The notes below the pieces were generated by a model that was not told the DNA's origin, did not search any database, and was given only the letters and a program-made list of their open reading frames with translations. From positions 42,241 to 106,240 of the forward strand of contig NZ_WMJY01000007.1 in NCBI RefSeq assembly GCF_009711055.1: a stretch of DNA of 64,000 nucleotides. The letters are read 5' to 3'. Below, in pieces: positions 1 through 8,839 of the stretch (the first letter of the stretch is position 1; every line of letters begins with the position of its first letter). The position numbers and the translations under genes were made by a program. Origin of the DNA: Myroides pelagicus (GTDB lineage Bacteria > Bacteroidota > Bacteroidia > Flavobacteriales > Flavobacteriaceae).

Positions 1-2
1 TT

Positions 3-755
3 TCTTGTAGAGCTTTCAGGAATACAATTGAAGAGATAGAGTTTGAAATAGGTGATTTAAAACATGAAATTAGCCTTAAAAGTAAAAGTGTTTCGGAAGT
101 TCAAAAAGCATTAGGTGAACTTTATGAGCTCTATGAGCTCTGTGAAACAAAAAACAAGAGAATTACATCGGTTATTAATGTTTTACAAGACCAAGGGAAA
201 ATATTTGAAAGAAGATGGTTTGCTACGCCTTATATTGATTATTCTTTTGTTCAAAATGTTATAGATCTTCAATTATTAAAAGCATACTTTAAAACTAATC
301 AGTGGGAGTTAACCAATAATATAAAACAGTCTTATTCTACATTAATGGACAAAGATTACGATAGGTATGAAATATTAGAAAACTATCTGGATATATCAAT
401 AAATAATAGAATAGGAATAATTGATTTCGATGCAACTGAATATATGTTGGGCTATTATGATCAAATGAACTTATTTACTGGGTTTAATTTTGATGAAGAT
501 ATTAAAAAACTTCAAGAAAGAGGAAGGCCTTTTATTAATGTTATACCTACCTATATTGCACAAACACATGAGCTTTATTCTGTGTACAACGCAGAATGCA
601 GGGATAAAGTGATGATTAAAATTAAAGATTACTTTGCTAGCACACCACCTTCTGTAATAGATTGTCTTAATAAAGACCGTTTTTTATCTATTAATATTGA
701 GAGCTTCAATTCAATAGATAATCTAGCAAAATCATTTAAAAATGATAGACAATGA
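3..755 (+). CDS. Unknown protein, 5' end outside window
   Basis: The frame is open from the first complete codon at position 3 to the TGA at 753-755, so the gene starts upstream of the window and the ATG at 345 is internal. The 250 visible residues begin with a charged helical stretch that looks coiled-coil (IEEIEFEIGDLKHEISLK) and are followed by a mostly helical, Asn/Ile/Lys-rich region without signal peptide or membrane segment. I recognise no family. The stop codon overlaps the start of the next gene in an ATGA, so the two are translationally coupled and probably act together with the secreted vWA protein. Certain: open frame and overlap. Function: unknown. Confidence 0.8.
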   Translation, partial: SCRAFRNTIEEIEFEIGDLKHEISLKSKSVSEVQKALGELYELYELCETKNKRITSVINVLQDQGKIFERRWFATPYIDYSFVQNVIDLQLLKAYFKTNQWELTNNIKQSYSTLMDKDYDRYEILENYLDISINNRIGIIDFDATEYMLGYYDQMNLFTGFNFDEDIKKLQERGRPFINVIPTYIAQTHELYSVYNAECRDKVMIKIKDYFASTPPSVIDCLNKDRFLSINIESFNSIDNLAKSFKNDRQ

Positions 756-1735
756 AATTAAAAGAAATATTTGTTTTGGCAATTTGTATATTAGTAACAA
801 TGCCAGTTTTTTCTCAACATAGCCTTAAGGATAAGAAGTATATATTTGAGTTAGATATTACAAAGTCTATGTGGGGAGTTGGAGAGCCCGGGTCAATTGA
901 TATTTTCGATAAAGTTAGAAATCAGTTAATAACCGCTATTGAAGGGATACAGGATCCTTCTGCTGAGATTGTCTTAATAACATGGCAAGATCAAATTATA
1001 AATACTTGGCAAGAGAAAGCAACACAACAAGGAAAAGAGAACTTGATAACTCAACTTAAAGAAATTACAAAGAAGAGTGTGCCAGGTCAGAATACAAACA
1101 TTTATAATGCTTGGGTGGAAGCTAAAAAACATGTGGTGGGTGATAAGATAAACATTGTTTACTTATTAACCGACGGAAGACATAGTGTGAGTAACCCACC
1201 AATTACTAAGTTGTATAATGAAATTCCTAAATGGTCTAGTTTTGTGGCTGATAAAGATGCTTATATGTTCGTAGTAGAACTTACCTCTCAAGCTATTGAT
1301 GAAAAAATGCGTTCTCAAATTGAGGCTACTGATCATGTAAATTTTATACATGGAATAGAATTTTACACTTTGTTTATCAATAATAGTATGTCGATAATAA
1401 ATTTAGATGAGAATCTTCAGTTTGAGTTGAGTATTAATAAGCAGAATCTATCAAAGACTTACGATAATCTAAAACTTAGAATTAAATTAGAAAGTGATTT
1501 ATTTGATGTTGTAAATGATGAAGTTGTCTTAAATGAAACACCGAAGATTATTAAATTAAGGTTAAAAAAAACCTTAGAACAGACGAAAGCTTCTTTAGCA
1601 GAAGTGTCTTATCTTCCAGTTACTATTTCCATTGACCAGGAAGATAAGTATTCAAATATTAAATTAGTTAATAGTGATATAACATGTAAAATAGTGAATA
1701 AAAAAGAGAAAGTACTCTATTTTAAAGAACTGTAA
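752..1735 (+). CDS. Secreted von Willebrand factor A domain protein
   Basis: 327 residues. The N-terminus is a classical signal peptide (hydrophobic LAICILVTMPVFSQ, cleavage near S21-Q22), so the protein is periplasmic or exported. A vWA fold follows directly: the metal-binding MIDAS motif reads D35-I-T37-K-S39, a T in place of the first S of the usual DxSxS, with the supporting T115 (NTNIYNAW) and D141 (LLTDGRH) in the expected order. The C-terminal 110 residues are beta-rich and unassigned. Such domains bind protein ligands through a divalent cation. It overlaps the preceding unknown gene by four bases (ATGA) and is followed by a strong terminator, so it is last in its operon. The partner protein and purpose are not known. 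Confidence 0.85.
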   Translation: MKLKEIFVLAICILVTMPVFSQHSLKDKKYIFELDITKSMWGVGEPGSIDIFDKVRNQLITAIEGIQDPSAEIVLITWQDQIINTWQEKATQQGKENLITQLKEITKKSVPGQNTNIYNAWVEAKKHVVGDKINIVYLLTDGRHSVSNPPITKLYNEIPKWSSFVADKDAYMFVVELTSQAIDEKMRSQIEATDHVNFIHGIEFYTLFINNSMSIINLDENLQFELSINKQNLSKTYDNLKLRIKLESDLFDVVNDEVVLNETPKIIKLRLKKTLEQTKASLAEVSYLPVTISIDQEDKYSNIKLVNSDITCKIVNKKEKVLYFKEL

Positions 1736-1769
1736 TTACATTAATTATAGTGTTAGAGTTTATATTAAG

Positions 1770-1792
1770 CCCATCGTACGATGGGTTTTTTT
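1770..1792 (+). terminator. Rho-independent terminator
   Basis: A perfect 16-base palindrome (CCCATCGTACGATGGG, 1770-1785) followed by seven T. It closes the operon that ends with the vWA gene. Confidence 0.85.
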
Positions 1793-1896
1793 AGTTTTAT
1801 ACTTCGTTGATTATTAAGGAGTAAGGATTCTTTTTGTAGAATTGTTTAAGTTGTTTTAAGGAAACTTTACAAATTAAGAGGACCTCTACTCACCTT

Positions 1897-1904
1897 TAAT
1901 TTTG
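1897..1904 (+). promoter_or_regulatory. -7 promoter element (TAnnTTTG)
   Basis: TAATTTTG matches the Bacteroidota -7 consensus TAnnTTTG. It lies about 50 bases before the aldehyde dehydrogenase start and 100 bases after the upstream terminator. No convincing -33 TTTG was seen at the normal distance. Confidence 0.5.
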
Positions 1905-1953
1905 TAACTTCATAGAAAATAAAATTTACGTTTAAACTTAATTTTAATAAAAT

Positions 1954-3354
1954 ATGAGTACTACAATTAAATCAAATATCAAAACAATAAACCCGACAAC
2001 AGGGAAAGAAGAAAAAGTATATCCTGTAATGACTGCTCAAGAGATCGATCAAATCTTGACTAAAGCAGATTCGACGTTTAATTCTTGGGGTAAGACAACA
2101 GTGCAAGAGCGTTCGGCTATTATTAAAAGTGTAGCACAGGCATTTCGTGCGCGTAAAGAAGAGTTAGGAGCCTTGATCACTAAAGAGATGGGAAAACTTT
2201 TAAAAGAGGGAATAGGAGAAGTACTATTATGTGCTGATATCTTTGACTTCTACGCTGATAATGCAGCGGAGCTATTAGCTGATGAGAAGATTGCTACACC
2301 TCACGGTGAAGCGTTCATCAGTAAAGAGCCTATTGGAACGATTCTTAGTGTACAGCCTTGGAACTTTCCTTTTTATCAAATTACACGTTCGGCAGCACCA
2401 AACCTAATGGCAGGAAACACAATGGTATTAAAACATGCCTCGAATATCCCACAATGTGCGGAGATCATGGAAGTGATTTTTAAAGAATGTGGTTTGCCAG
2501 ATGGTGTTTATACTAACTTATTTGTACCTGGAGCTTCTATAGAGGCGATTATAGCTGATCCTCGTGTGAAAGGTGTTGCTTTTACAGGTAGTGAAGTCGC
2601 TGGATCGAGTGTAGCTGAAGCTGCTGGAAAATATATCAAGAAGACTACTTTAGAACTTGGAGGTAGTGATGCTTTCGTGGTATTGGATGATGCGGATATT
2701 AACAAAGCGATTAGAGGAGCAGTGGAAGGAAGACTGTGGAATGCTGGTCAAGTATGTGTTTCTCCTAAACGTCTAATCGTTGATAAAAAATTAGCCAAAG
2801 CCTTTATTGAAGGCGTTGTGGAGCAAGTGAAAAATGCTAAAGTTGGGGATCCTATGTTAGATGAGACACAATTAGCTCCATTGAGTAGTGAACGCGCAAG
2901 AGAAGATGTGCTAAAGCAAGTAAATAAAGCTGTAGAGCAAGGTGCTACACTAGTGTATGGTGGACACAAACTAGACAGAGATGGTTGGTTTATGGAACCT
3001 ACTATTTTGACAGGTATTACCAAAGATATGGATGCGTATAGCCAAGAGATTTTTGGCCCTGTATTTATGATTTATGAAGTGGAAAATGAGGCAGAAGCTA
3101 TTGCTTTAGCTAATGATACTCCATTTGGATTAGGTGGAAGCGTATTCACTGAAAATAAAGAAAGAGGAGTACAGGTAGCGCGTCAGATTGTGACGGGTAT
3201 GGTGTATATTAACCATGTGACAGGTATCTCTCCTGAGTTGCCATTCGGAGGTACGAAGATGTCAGGATATGGTAGAGAGCAAGCTAAATACGGTATTCAT
3301 GAGTTTGTTAACGAGAAACTAATTCGCGTAACGGATATTGATAAGGCATACTAA
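1954..3354 (+). CDS. NAD(P)-dependent aldehyde dehydrogenase, succinate-semialdehyde type
   Basis: 466 residues, a complete aldehyde dehydrogenase. Visible family marks are the substrate-channel/cofactor motif QPWNFPFYQ, the nucleotide-binding FTGSEVAG, the general base E234 in LELGGSD and the catalytic C268 in GQVCVSPKR, 34 residues apart as expected. Length and the PWNFPF signature fit the short succinate-semialdehyde dehydrogenase subgroup (Sad/GabD-like), which oxidises succinate semialdehyde to succinate, but substrate cannot be fixed from sequence. There is no signal peptide, so it is cytosolic. It is monocistronic, with its own -7 element upstream and a hairpin terminator downstream. 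No GABA transaminase or transporter gene is adjacent, so a GABA role is not supported by context. Confidence 0.93.
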   Translation: MSTTIKSNIKTINPTTGKEEKVYPVMTAQEIDQILTKADSTFNSWGKTTVQERSAIIKSVAQAFRARKEELGALITKEMGKLLKEGIGEVLLCADIFDFYADNAAELLADEKIATPHGEAFISKEPIGTILSVQPWNFPFYQITRSAAPNLMAGNTMVLKHASNIPQCAEIMEVIFKECGLPDGVYTNLFVPGASIEAIIADPRVKGVAFTGSEVAGSSVAEAAGKYIKKTTLELGGSDAFVVLDDADINKAIRGAVEGRLWNAGQVCVSPKRLIVDKKLAKAFIEGVVEQVKNAKVGDPMLDETQLAPLSSERAREDVLKQVNKAVEQGATLVYGGHKLDRDGWFMEPTILTGITKDMDAYSQEIFGPVFMIYEVENEAEAIALANDTPFGLGGSVFTENKERGVQVARQIVTGMVYINHVTGISPELPFGGTKMSGYGREQAKYGIHEFVNEKLIRVTDIDKAY

Positions 3355-3378
3355 TCAGCGCAATTAAGTTGATTGAAG

Positions 3379-3411
3379 AGTCGTCTTTACTTTATGTAAG
3401 GGCGACTTTTT
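3379..3411 (+). terminator. Rho-independent terminator
   Basis: Twelve-base-pair stem AGTCGTCTTTAC / GTAAGGGCGACT (with G-U pairs), 4-base loop, then T5. It ends the aldehyde dehydrogenase transcript. Confidence 0.8.
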
Positions 3412-3523
3412 GGCTTTACACAGTAGTTTATAATAGAGAATATTGACTTTTAGAGAGAATACCAAGCGATGAGAATTTGTTCAAGTATAGTTTTAGCTGT
3501 TAGAAGTAATAGGTTTACCTATA

Positions 3524-3531
3524 TAATTTTG
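3524..3531 (+). promoter_or_regulatory. -7 promoter element (TAnnTTTG)
   Basis: TAATTTTG matches TAnnTTTG. A transcript starting about 7 bases downstream would leave almost no leader before the ATG at 3547, which favours the ATG at 3571 for the DUF3857 gene. Confidence 0.5.
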
Positions 3532-3570
3532 TAAATTTGATTATCGATGTACGATAGAAAAAATAGAGAT

Positions 3571-5514
3571 ATGATAAAGAGAATTTTGCTGGTAGTAACG
3601 GTAGCGTGTACTTCTATAGTTTATGGACAAGAGTATGACTTTAAGAATGTAGGCTTTCAAGAAGTATCTGATCAGCACATAAAACAGTTAGATAATCGCG
3701 ATGGATTGTTGCTATTTGATCAACGAAATGAGCTTCAGTTGGACTTAGCTTCAGGTGAGATGATTCAGTATAATATGTTGCATTATCAGCAGTATATTGC
3801 TACGGACTCTACAGCGGCTAGCTTTAAAAAAATATTGTTGCGCAATACTAAGGATCTAGGTACGCTCAAGCAGATGTTTCGCGTAGTCGATCCTCAGGGA
3901 GTGGCTTATATTTATCCCAATGATAGTATCAAGGAAGTAACTAATCCACATACAGGAGAAACATTGATGTATTTTGATGTTTCTGGGGTTAAAAAGGGGA
4001 GTGTTGTAGAGCTCTTAACACAGTGGAAAGAACCAAGTGTTATTGACGGACAAGACATAATGTTACAAATGGAATTGCCAATTGTTGAGAGTCGCTATGA
4101 GTTGATTTACCCAGAAGATGTAGCTTTGAATATCAAATCGTATAATGGAGTTCCTCCTGGAGAAGAACAGGAGTTAGAAGGTAAAACCAAAATGGTGTTC
4201 AAGGCTGACAATGTAACGCCTATTCCTTTGAATGAAGAATATGCCGTACCCTATAAGTCTGTTCGTTTTTTGCGATACAAAGTTGACGGGATATTTGGTG
4301 GAGTAGAAAAGAACATGTTTACAGCTAAGTTATTTGCCGATGAATTAGTTATGCAGATCCGTAAACCGTTGTCGAATAAAGAGGTAGAAGCAGTACAAGC
4401 CTTTGCAGATAAAATTGAGAAGAATATGTCGCCTCTGTTGACAGTGCGCAATATAGAGTATAAAATAAAAGGAGCAGTTCAAGTAGGACATACAATAGCT
4501 AGTCAGCCATTGGGTCAGGCATTAGAAGAGCATTCGGCCAATATGTTAGACATTGTTCGTCTATACGAGGCTACTTTCGATTATTTTGGCATTCGCTATG
4601 ACTTAGTTTTGACAACTAAAGGGGATGAGTTGAAATACGATGCTAAGTTTCCAACACGATTGAATTATAATGATGTATTGTTTTACTTTCCTAGTTTAGA
4701 TGCTTATTTGGCTCCTTTTTCATTTGATAGCTTGATTCCTTTGTCTGATATGAGTTATCACAACAATGAAGGTTTATTTGTAGTGACTAAGCAGTATGCA
4801 GGGATGGAGACTACAGCATATGAGAATAAGAAGGTTGTGTTAAATACTTTCTATACAAAGGACAACTTTACTTGTTTCGTGGATCTACAAGACTTAAATA
4901 AGGTTAATGTACAGACTAAGCACAGTGTGATGGGCGAACGCGGTATAGATTTTCAAAAGTATTTCGTCTTTTTGTCTGCGAGTAAGCACAAGGAATTGGA
5001 GCAGTTTATCGCAGAGGCTTATTCAGCAGGTGCTACAGACTATAAAATTAAAGTGAACAATATAAGATATGAGGATTATGGTATTCAGCCATTTGTCTTC
5101 GATTTAGATTATAACGGTAATTTTCTAGTGGATTATCAAGGTGATGTCGCTTATGTGAGCATTGGTAAAGTAATTGGAAACCAAGTGAAATTGGAGGATA
5201 AAAAGCCTCGTGTATTACCAATCGAATTGACTACTGCTGTGGATTACAGTAGAGAGATTAAGGTCAAATTGCCTAAAGGGTATAAAGTAGAGAATTTGTC
5301 AGACTTGAAGATGAAAGAAAAGCTTGTAGTCGATGGCAAACAGGTGGGGTTATTTGAATCGAGCTATACTTTGAAAGCAGGTGAATTGACGATTGATTGT
5401 AAAGAGGTTTATGACTTTTATTCAATTGATAAAAAGTATTGGGAAGACTATAAAAGGGTGATCAATGCAGCTTCTGACTTTAGTCTTATTAAGTTGAAAT
5501 TAGTAAAGAAATAA
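3571..5514 (+). CDS. Secreted DUF3857 protein with degenerate transglutaminase core
   Basis: 647 residues from the chosen ATG. An in-frame ATG at 3547 exists, but the signal peptide (MIKRILLVVTVACTSIVYG) begins at 3571. After the signal peptide come a DUF3857 beta-rich domain (about residues 50-220), a region in the position of the transglutaminase-like domain (about 270-400), and a beta-rich C-terminus. In ordinary members the second domain carries a Cys-His-Asp triad in GDCKDK, NHV and LDP contexts. Here the matching segments read HSANML, YNDV and YLAP, so the catalytic Cys, His and Asp all appear lost. It is probably a non-enzymatic periplasmic binding or structural protein. Monocistronic; shares a bidirectional terminator with ridA. 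Exact cellular role unknown. Confidence 0.8.
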   Translation: MIKRILLVVTVACTSIVYGQEYDFKNVGFQEVSDQHIKQLDNRDGLLLFDQRNELQLDLASGEMIQYNMLHYQQYIATDSTAASFKKILLRNTKDLGTLKQMFRVVDPQGVAYIYPNDSIKEVTNPHTGETLMYFDVSGVKKGSVVELLTQWKEPSVIDGQDIMLQMELPIVESRYELIYPEDVALNIKSYNGVPPGEEQELEGKTKMVFKADNVTPIPLNEEYAVPYKSVRFLRYKVDGIFGGVEKNMFTAKLFADELVMQIRKPLSNKEVEAVQAFADKIEKNMSPLLTVRNIEYKIKGAVQVGHTIASQPLGQALEEHSANMLDIVRLYEATFDYFGIRYDLVLTTKGDELKYDAKFPTRLNYNDVLFYFPSLDAYLAPFSFDSLIPLSDMSYHNNEGLFVVTKQYAGMETTAYENKKVVLNTFYTKDNFTCFVDLQDLNKVNVQTKHSVMGERGIDFQKYFVFLSASKHKELEQFIAEAYSAGATDYKIKVNNIRYEDYGIQPFVFDLDYNGNFLVDYQGDVAYVSIGKVIGNQVKLEDKKPRVLPIELTTAVDYSREIKVKLPKGYKVENLSDLKMKEKLVVDGKQVGLFESSYTLKAGELTIDCKEVYDFYSIDKKYWEDYKRVINAASDFSLIKLKLVKK

Positions 5515-5541
5515 GAGCTTATTTGTAAGGCTATTGAATAC

Positions 5542-5577
5542 AAAAAAGGGATTGCCAGATCGGCAATCCCTTTTTTT
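5542..5577. terminator. Bidirectional rho-independent terminator
   Basis: Stem GGGATTGCC / GGCAATCCC flanked by A-run and T-run, so it can stop transcripts from both sides. It sits between the convergent DUF3857 gene and ridA. Confidence 0.85.
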
Positions 5578-5593
5578 GTATGATCAGATGATC

Positions 5594-5974
5594 TTATTTT
5601 GAAGCGATCATTGAGATTTCTACGTTTACGTTTCTAGGTAGCTTAACTACTTGGATACATTCTCTAGCTGGAGCAGATGCTGGAGAGAAGTGACTTCCAT
5701 ACACTTGGTTTACTGTAGCAAAGTCGTTCATGTCTGTTAGGAAAATTGTCGCTTTCACTACGTTTTCAAAAGTCATTCCAGCAGCCTCTAAGATAGCCTC
5801 TAGGTTTGCCATTACCTGTTTAGCTTCATCCTCAATACCTGTTGTAACCAAAGTTTCTGTAGCTTGGTTGAAAGGTATTTGACCTGAGATAAACAGTAAG
5901 TCACCCGTCATTACAGAGTGATTGTATGGACCTATTGGTGCTGGTGCCTTGTCTGAGTTAATAATCTTTTTCAT
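5594..5974 (-). CDS. ridA: RidA family enamine/imine deaminase
   Basis: 126 residues, the normal length for RidA (YjgF/YER057c/UK114). Hallmarks are Y17 in APIGPYNHS, the SGQIP turn, and the substrate-anchoring arginine R104 in APARECIQV, equivalent to Arg105 of the E. coli protein. These enzymes hydrolyse reactive 2-aminoacrylate and related enamines made by PLP enzymes such as threonine dehydratase, protecting them from damage. Cytosolic, trimeric in known members. The start lies 17 bases after the lptD stop on the same strand, so it is likely the second gene of an lptD-ridA transcript ending at the shared terminator. Confidence 0.95.
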   Translation of the reverse strand: MKKIINSDKAPAPIGPYNHSVMTGDLLFISGQIPFNQATETLVTTGIEDEAKQVMANLEAILEAAGMTFENVVKATIFLTDMNDFATVNQVYGSHFSPASAPARECIQVVKLPRNVNVEISMIASK

Positions 5975-5991
5975 AAGGTTATTTATTTCTA

Positions 5992-8715
5992 TTATCTATA
6001 TCGTTTGTCTGGAGCTTTTCGTTTTTCCCATTTCACATCGCTTAAAACAGAAGAGCGAATACCGATGAAGAATCCCCAGCTTGTATAAGATCCAACAGGA
6101 ACCCAGCTAAAGTCCATACGCCAGCTCTCTAAGTCTCTCTCAAAGCGCAATTGTGTAAATGTTACCCCGTTTTGTACGAAGTCATATCCACTTGAGAATC
6201 CTATTTTCCATTTAGGTGTTAAATCGACATTCCCTGATACCATGACTGAGTTATTGACAATTTGGTTTTGACGCTGTGCATTGCTGTAAGTAAGCGAATA
6301 AGCAAAGGTTAAGTCCCACGGCAGTTTTGCATTGAAGAATCCTGCTAAAGGATCTTCTCCATCATCTTTTTTATTATTGTTGTTAAACATACTCTGTCTG
6401 GTATCTCCTAGCTCAACTGCACGACCAAATAAGTCATCTCCACGTCCACCATTGTCCATTGAGTTTTGGTTTCTGTTGTCTCCTTCTCCTCCAAACCAAG
6501 GATCTTTACTTGACATAGACCAGTTTACTGTAAGGTTGGCACTTGTTAGGCGGAAAAGACTTCCTCCGTTGTCTATATTGAATTTATCGATACGACGGTT
6601 GTTGTTGTCTAAGGCATAAGGATCTAAGGTGGCATTCAGGTTAATTTGCATTTTATCCTTGAAAATAGCCGTTCCTGTACTTACACGCATTGGTGCCCAT
6701 CTCAACGAGTCTGCAGACATATTGTAACTTGTAGAGAAGTTTAAGCTGTTTAGCAGCATGACTTTTTTTGGTTTTCCATCTTTGCTTTCATCGTCCCTTA
6801 CTTTTGCCTCAAAAGTATTACTCAGGTTGAAATTCATCATATTAGAGTTCATTCTTCCTGGTGCACCAAAGATACCGCCTTGGAATCGGGTATAGTCTTG
6901 TACGGTTTGACCAGTAGCATCGATGGCATAGGTATCGTAGTACTGTTCGAAGCTTGGAGTGTAGGAGTATCCTACGCTTGGTCGCATTACGTGGCGAATC
7001 GCTTGAATTTTAGCTTTTGGATTAAAGTTAAAGGTACCGTAAATTGTTGTTCCAATATTAGTGTTAAAGTTGTAGGTTCTAAAGCTGTCAAAGCCATTAA
7101 CACGTGTATCTTCTACTTTATTGCTTTCCGGGTTAAATTCCTTTTTTGTTGTATTCATATACCAAACTTCGTTGTAGTTAGCTCCTGCTGTCACAGAGAA
7201 GTACTTGAATAATTTAAAGTTTGTAGAAATTGGAATACTGTGTTGAAATCCGGTATTTAAGCTATCGAACATTTCGCGTTTAAAGAAGTTGTCTTCGTGA
7301 ATGCGTACGCGGTTTTCTCCTCTTAAACTATAAGAAAAGTTCAAGTTTTTAATAATTCCTTTTTTAGTACCGTATTTTGGAGCAAAAGGGAATACACGAT
7401 CCATATTTACCTGAAGGGTAGGTAGGGTCATGTTCACTTGCTTTGTATTTGTTGATTGAGAGTGTGTTGCTGTTAATGACATATTAACTTGAGGTACACT
7501 TTCAAATGTTTTCGAATAGTTGATCGATGAACTCATTGTATTGTTCAACGATGCTCCAACGTTATAGGAGTTATTAGTTTGTCTAAAGTATTGGCTACTA
7601 CCTAAGTTAACAGAAGCTGAGAAGCGAGAGCTAGGATTAGCTTTTGCATCTTGGCTATGTGTCCATTGGATATTGTACACTTTTGATGATGAGTAGTCAG
7701 GCAATCCTTTTTCGCTAAAGATATTGTTCTCGTAGCGAAGAAGTACACGGCCATTGTATTTATAGCGTTGAGCGTATTGGCTACTTCCGCGAAGCCCCCA
7801 GCTACCGTTGGTATAATAGTCTCCTTGGAGTGTTAAGTCTAAGTTGTCACTTACCGCAAAGTAGTATCCTCCGTTTTGTAAGTAGTATCCTTGTTGGTTT
7901 GTATCCCCCACACTTGGTATGATAAATCCTGATTTTGCTTTTTCACTCATTGGAAAAAATGCAAATGGAAGTCCTATAGGAGTAGGTACGTCAGCGATTA
8001 CCATATTAGTTGGGCCTGTGACTACTTTTTTTCCTGGAACTAATTTAATCTTTCTAGCTTTGAAGTAATATTCTGGATTGTCTAAGTCTTTTGCTGTTGT
8101 GAAAATTACGTCCCCCATAAAGTACACAGAGTCATTCTCTTTCTTGGTTACGTCTGCTTTGATATTAAACTCTCCTTGAGAAGTACGCGATTGAAATACT
8201 AAAGCCTTGTGTGTTTTAGTGTTGTATCGAATAGAGTCAGGCTCTACTACTTGACCTGCTTGTGTGAATACAGGGTACTGAGATAATTGCCCAAGGCTAT
8301 CTTTGATACCACCGGCATAGATTTCATTCTTATCGTAGTTAAAGACGATTTTACCAGCTTTTAGATTAAAGTCTAAATAGTTGATTTCTGCCTCGTCATA
8401 TAAGGTGATCTCTCTTTTTTTGTGATCAAGAGTCTCGTAACCTTTAGCTTTTCTATCAACAACTCCTTCCAAAAAAGACTTTGGTTTTTCCACTTTCGTA
8501 CTTGGTAAGGTGTCTTTTGATGCTGTTAGACTATCTTTAGGTAGAGGTAATAAAGGAGTGGCTATGCTATCCTGAACAGGAGTGATAGGTTCGGGTAATT
8601 TGTTGTCTTTTATTACTGTACGTTTATTTCCAAACTCTTGTGCGCTTATGTGATAAGACGATAATGCACTACATAGAAATAAAACTAAAACGATATTGAA
8701 AATATTTGTACGCAA
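5992..8715 (-). CDS. lptD: LptD-like LPS-assembly outer membrane protein
   Basis: 907 residues. Signal peptide (NIVLVLFLCSALSSYHISAQ), a low-complexity Pro/Ser/Thr linker, an OstA-like jellyroll domain (about residues 85-240, EAEINYLDFNLKAGKI onward), then a long C-terminal beta-barrel rich in aromatic alternating strands, ending DVKWEKRKAPDKRYR. This is the Bacteroidota form of LptD, which receives LPS from the periplasmic Lpt bridge and inserts it into the outer leaflet. The only available start in front of the signal peptide is TTG (8713-8715); no in-frame ATG is seen close upstream, so a TTG start is preferred. A TAnnTTTG element on the minus strand precedes it by about 55 bases. ridA follows after 17 bases. 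The amidase gene is divergent. Confidence 0.88.
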   Translation of the reverse strand: MRTNIFNIVLVLFLCSALSSYHISAQEFGNKRTVIKDNKLPEPITPVQDSIATPLLPLPKDSLTASKDTLPSTKVEKPKSFLEGVVDRKAKGYETLDHKKREITLYDEAEINYLDFNLKAGKIVFNYDKNEIYAGGIKDSLGQLSQYPVFTQAGQVVEPDSIRYNTKTHKALVFQSRTSQGEFNIKADVTKKENDSVYFMGDVIFTTAKDLDNPEYYFKARKIKLVPGKKVVTGPTNMVIADVPTPIGLPFAFFPMSEKAKSGFIIPSVGDTNQQGYYLQNGGYYFAVSDNLDLTLQGDYYTNGSWGLRGSSQYAQRYKYNGRVLLRYENNIFSEKGLPDYSSSKVYNIQWTHSQDAKANPSSRFSASVNLGSSQYFRQTNNSYNVGASLNNTMSSSINYSKTFESVPQVNMSLTATHSQSTNTKQVNMTLPTLQVNMDRVFPFAPKYGTKKGIIKNLNFSYSLRGENRVRIHEDNFFKREMFDSLNTGFQHSIPISTNFKLFKYFSVTAGANYNEVWYMNTTKKEFNPESNKVEDTRVNGFDSFRTYNFNTNIGTTIYGTFNFNPKAKIQAIRHVMRPSVGYSYTPSFEQYYDTYAIDATGQTVQDYTRFQGGIFGAPGRMNSNMMNFNLSNTFEAKVRDDESKDGKPKKVMLLNSLNFSTSYNMSADSLRWAPMRVSTGTAIFKDKMQINLNATLDPYALDNNNRRIDKFNIDNGGSLFRLTSANLTVNWSMSSKDPWFGGEGDNRNQNSMDNGGRGDDLFGRAVELGDTRQSMFNNNNKKDDGEDPLAGFFNAKLPWDLTFAYSLTYSNAQRQNQIVNNSVMVSGNVDLTPKWKIGFSSGYDFVQNGVTFTQLRFERDLESWRMDFSWVPVGSYTSWGFFIGIRSSVLSDVKWEKRKAPDKRYR

Positions 8716-8730
8716 ATCTATTATATATGC

Positions 8731-8738
8731 TATTTTTG
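8731..8738 (+). promoter_or_regulatory. -7 element for the amidase gene
   Basis: TATTTTTG matches TAnnTTTG, with a TTTG 22 bases upstream (8705-8708) as a possible -33 box. It would give a leader of roughly 95 bases before the amidase ATG. Confidence 0.45.
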
Positions 8739-8768
8739 TAAATGCTTGACTCGGTAATTTTAGCGTGT

Positions 8769-8776
8769 CAAACTTA
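8769..8776 (-). promoter_or_regulatory. -7 element for lptD
   Basis: On the minus strand the bases read TAAGTTTG, a TAnnTTTG match, about 55 bases upstream of the lptD TTG start. It crosses the amidase promoter, so the two divergent promoters may interfere. Confidence 0.45.
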
Positions 8777-8839
8777 CATATATTTTTTCTGAAAAATGTA
8801 ATTTAATTCAAATTATACGTAATAATAAAGAACTTTTTT

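Noticed and set aside
6332..6619. 95-codon plus-strand ORF inside lptD
   Set aside because: Antisense to a well-supported gene; Leu/Ser/Pro-rich composition is the shadow of the barrel codons.
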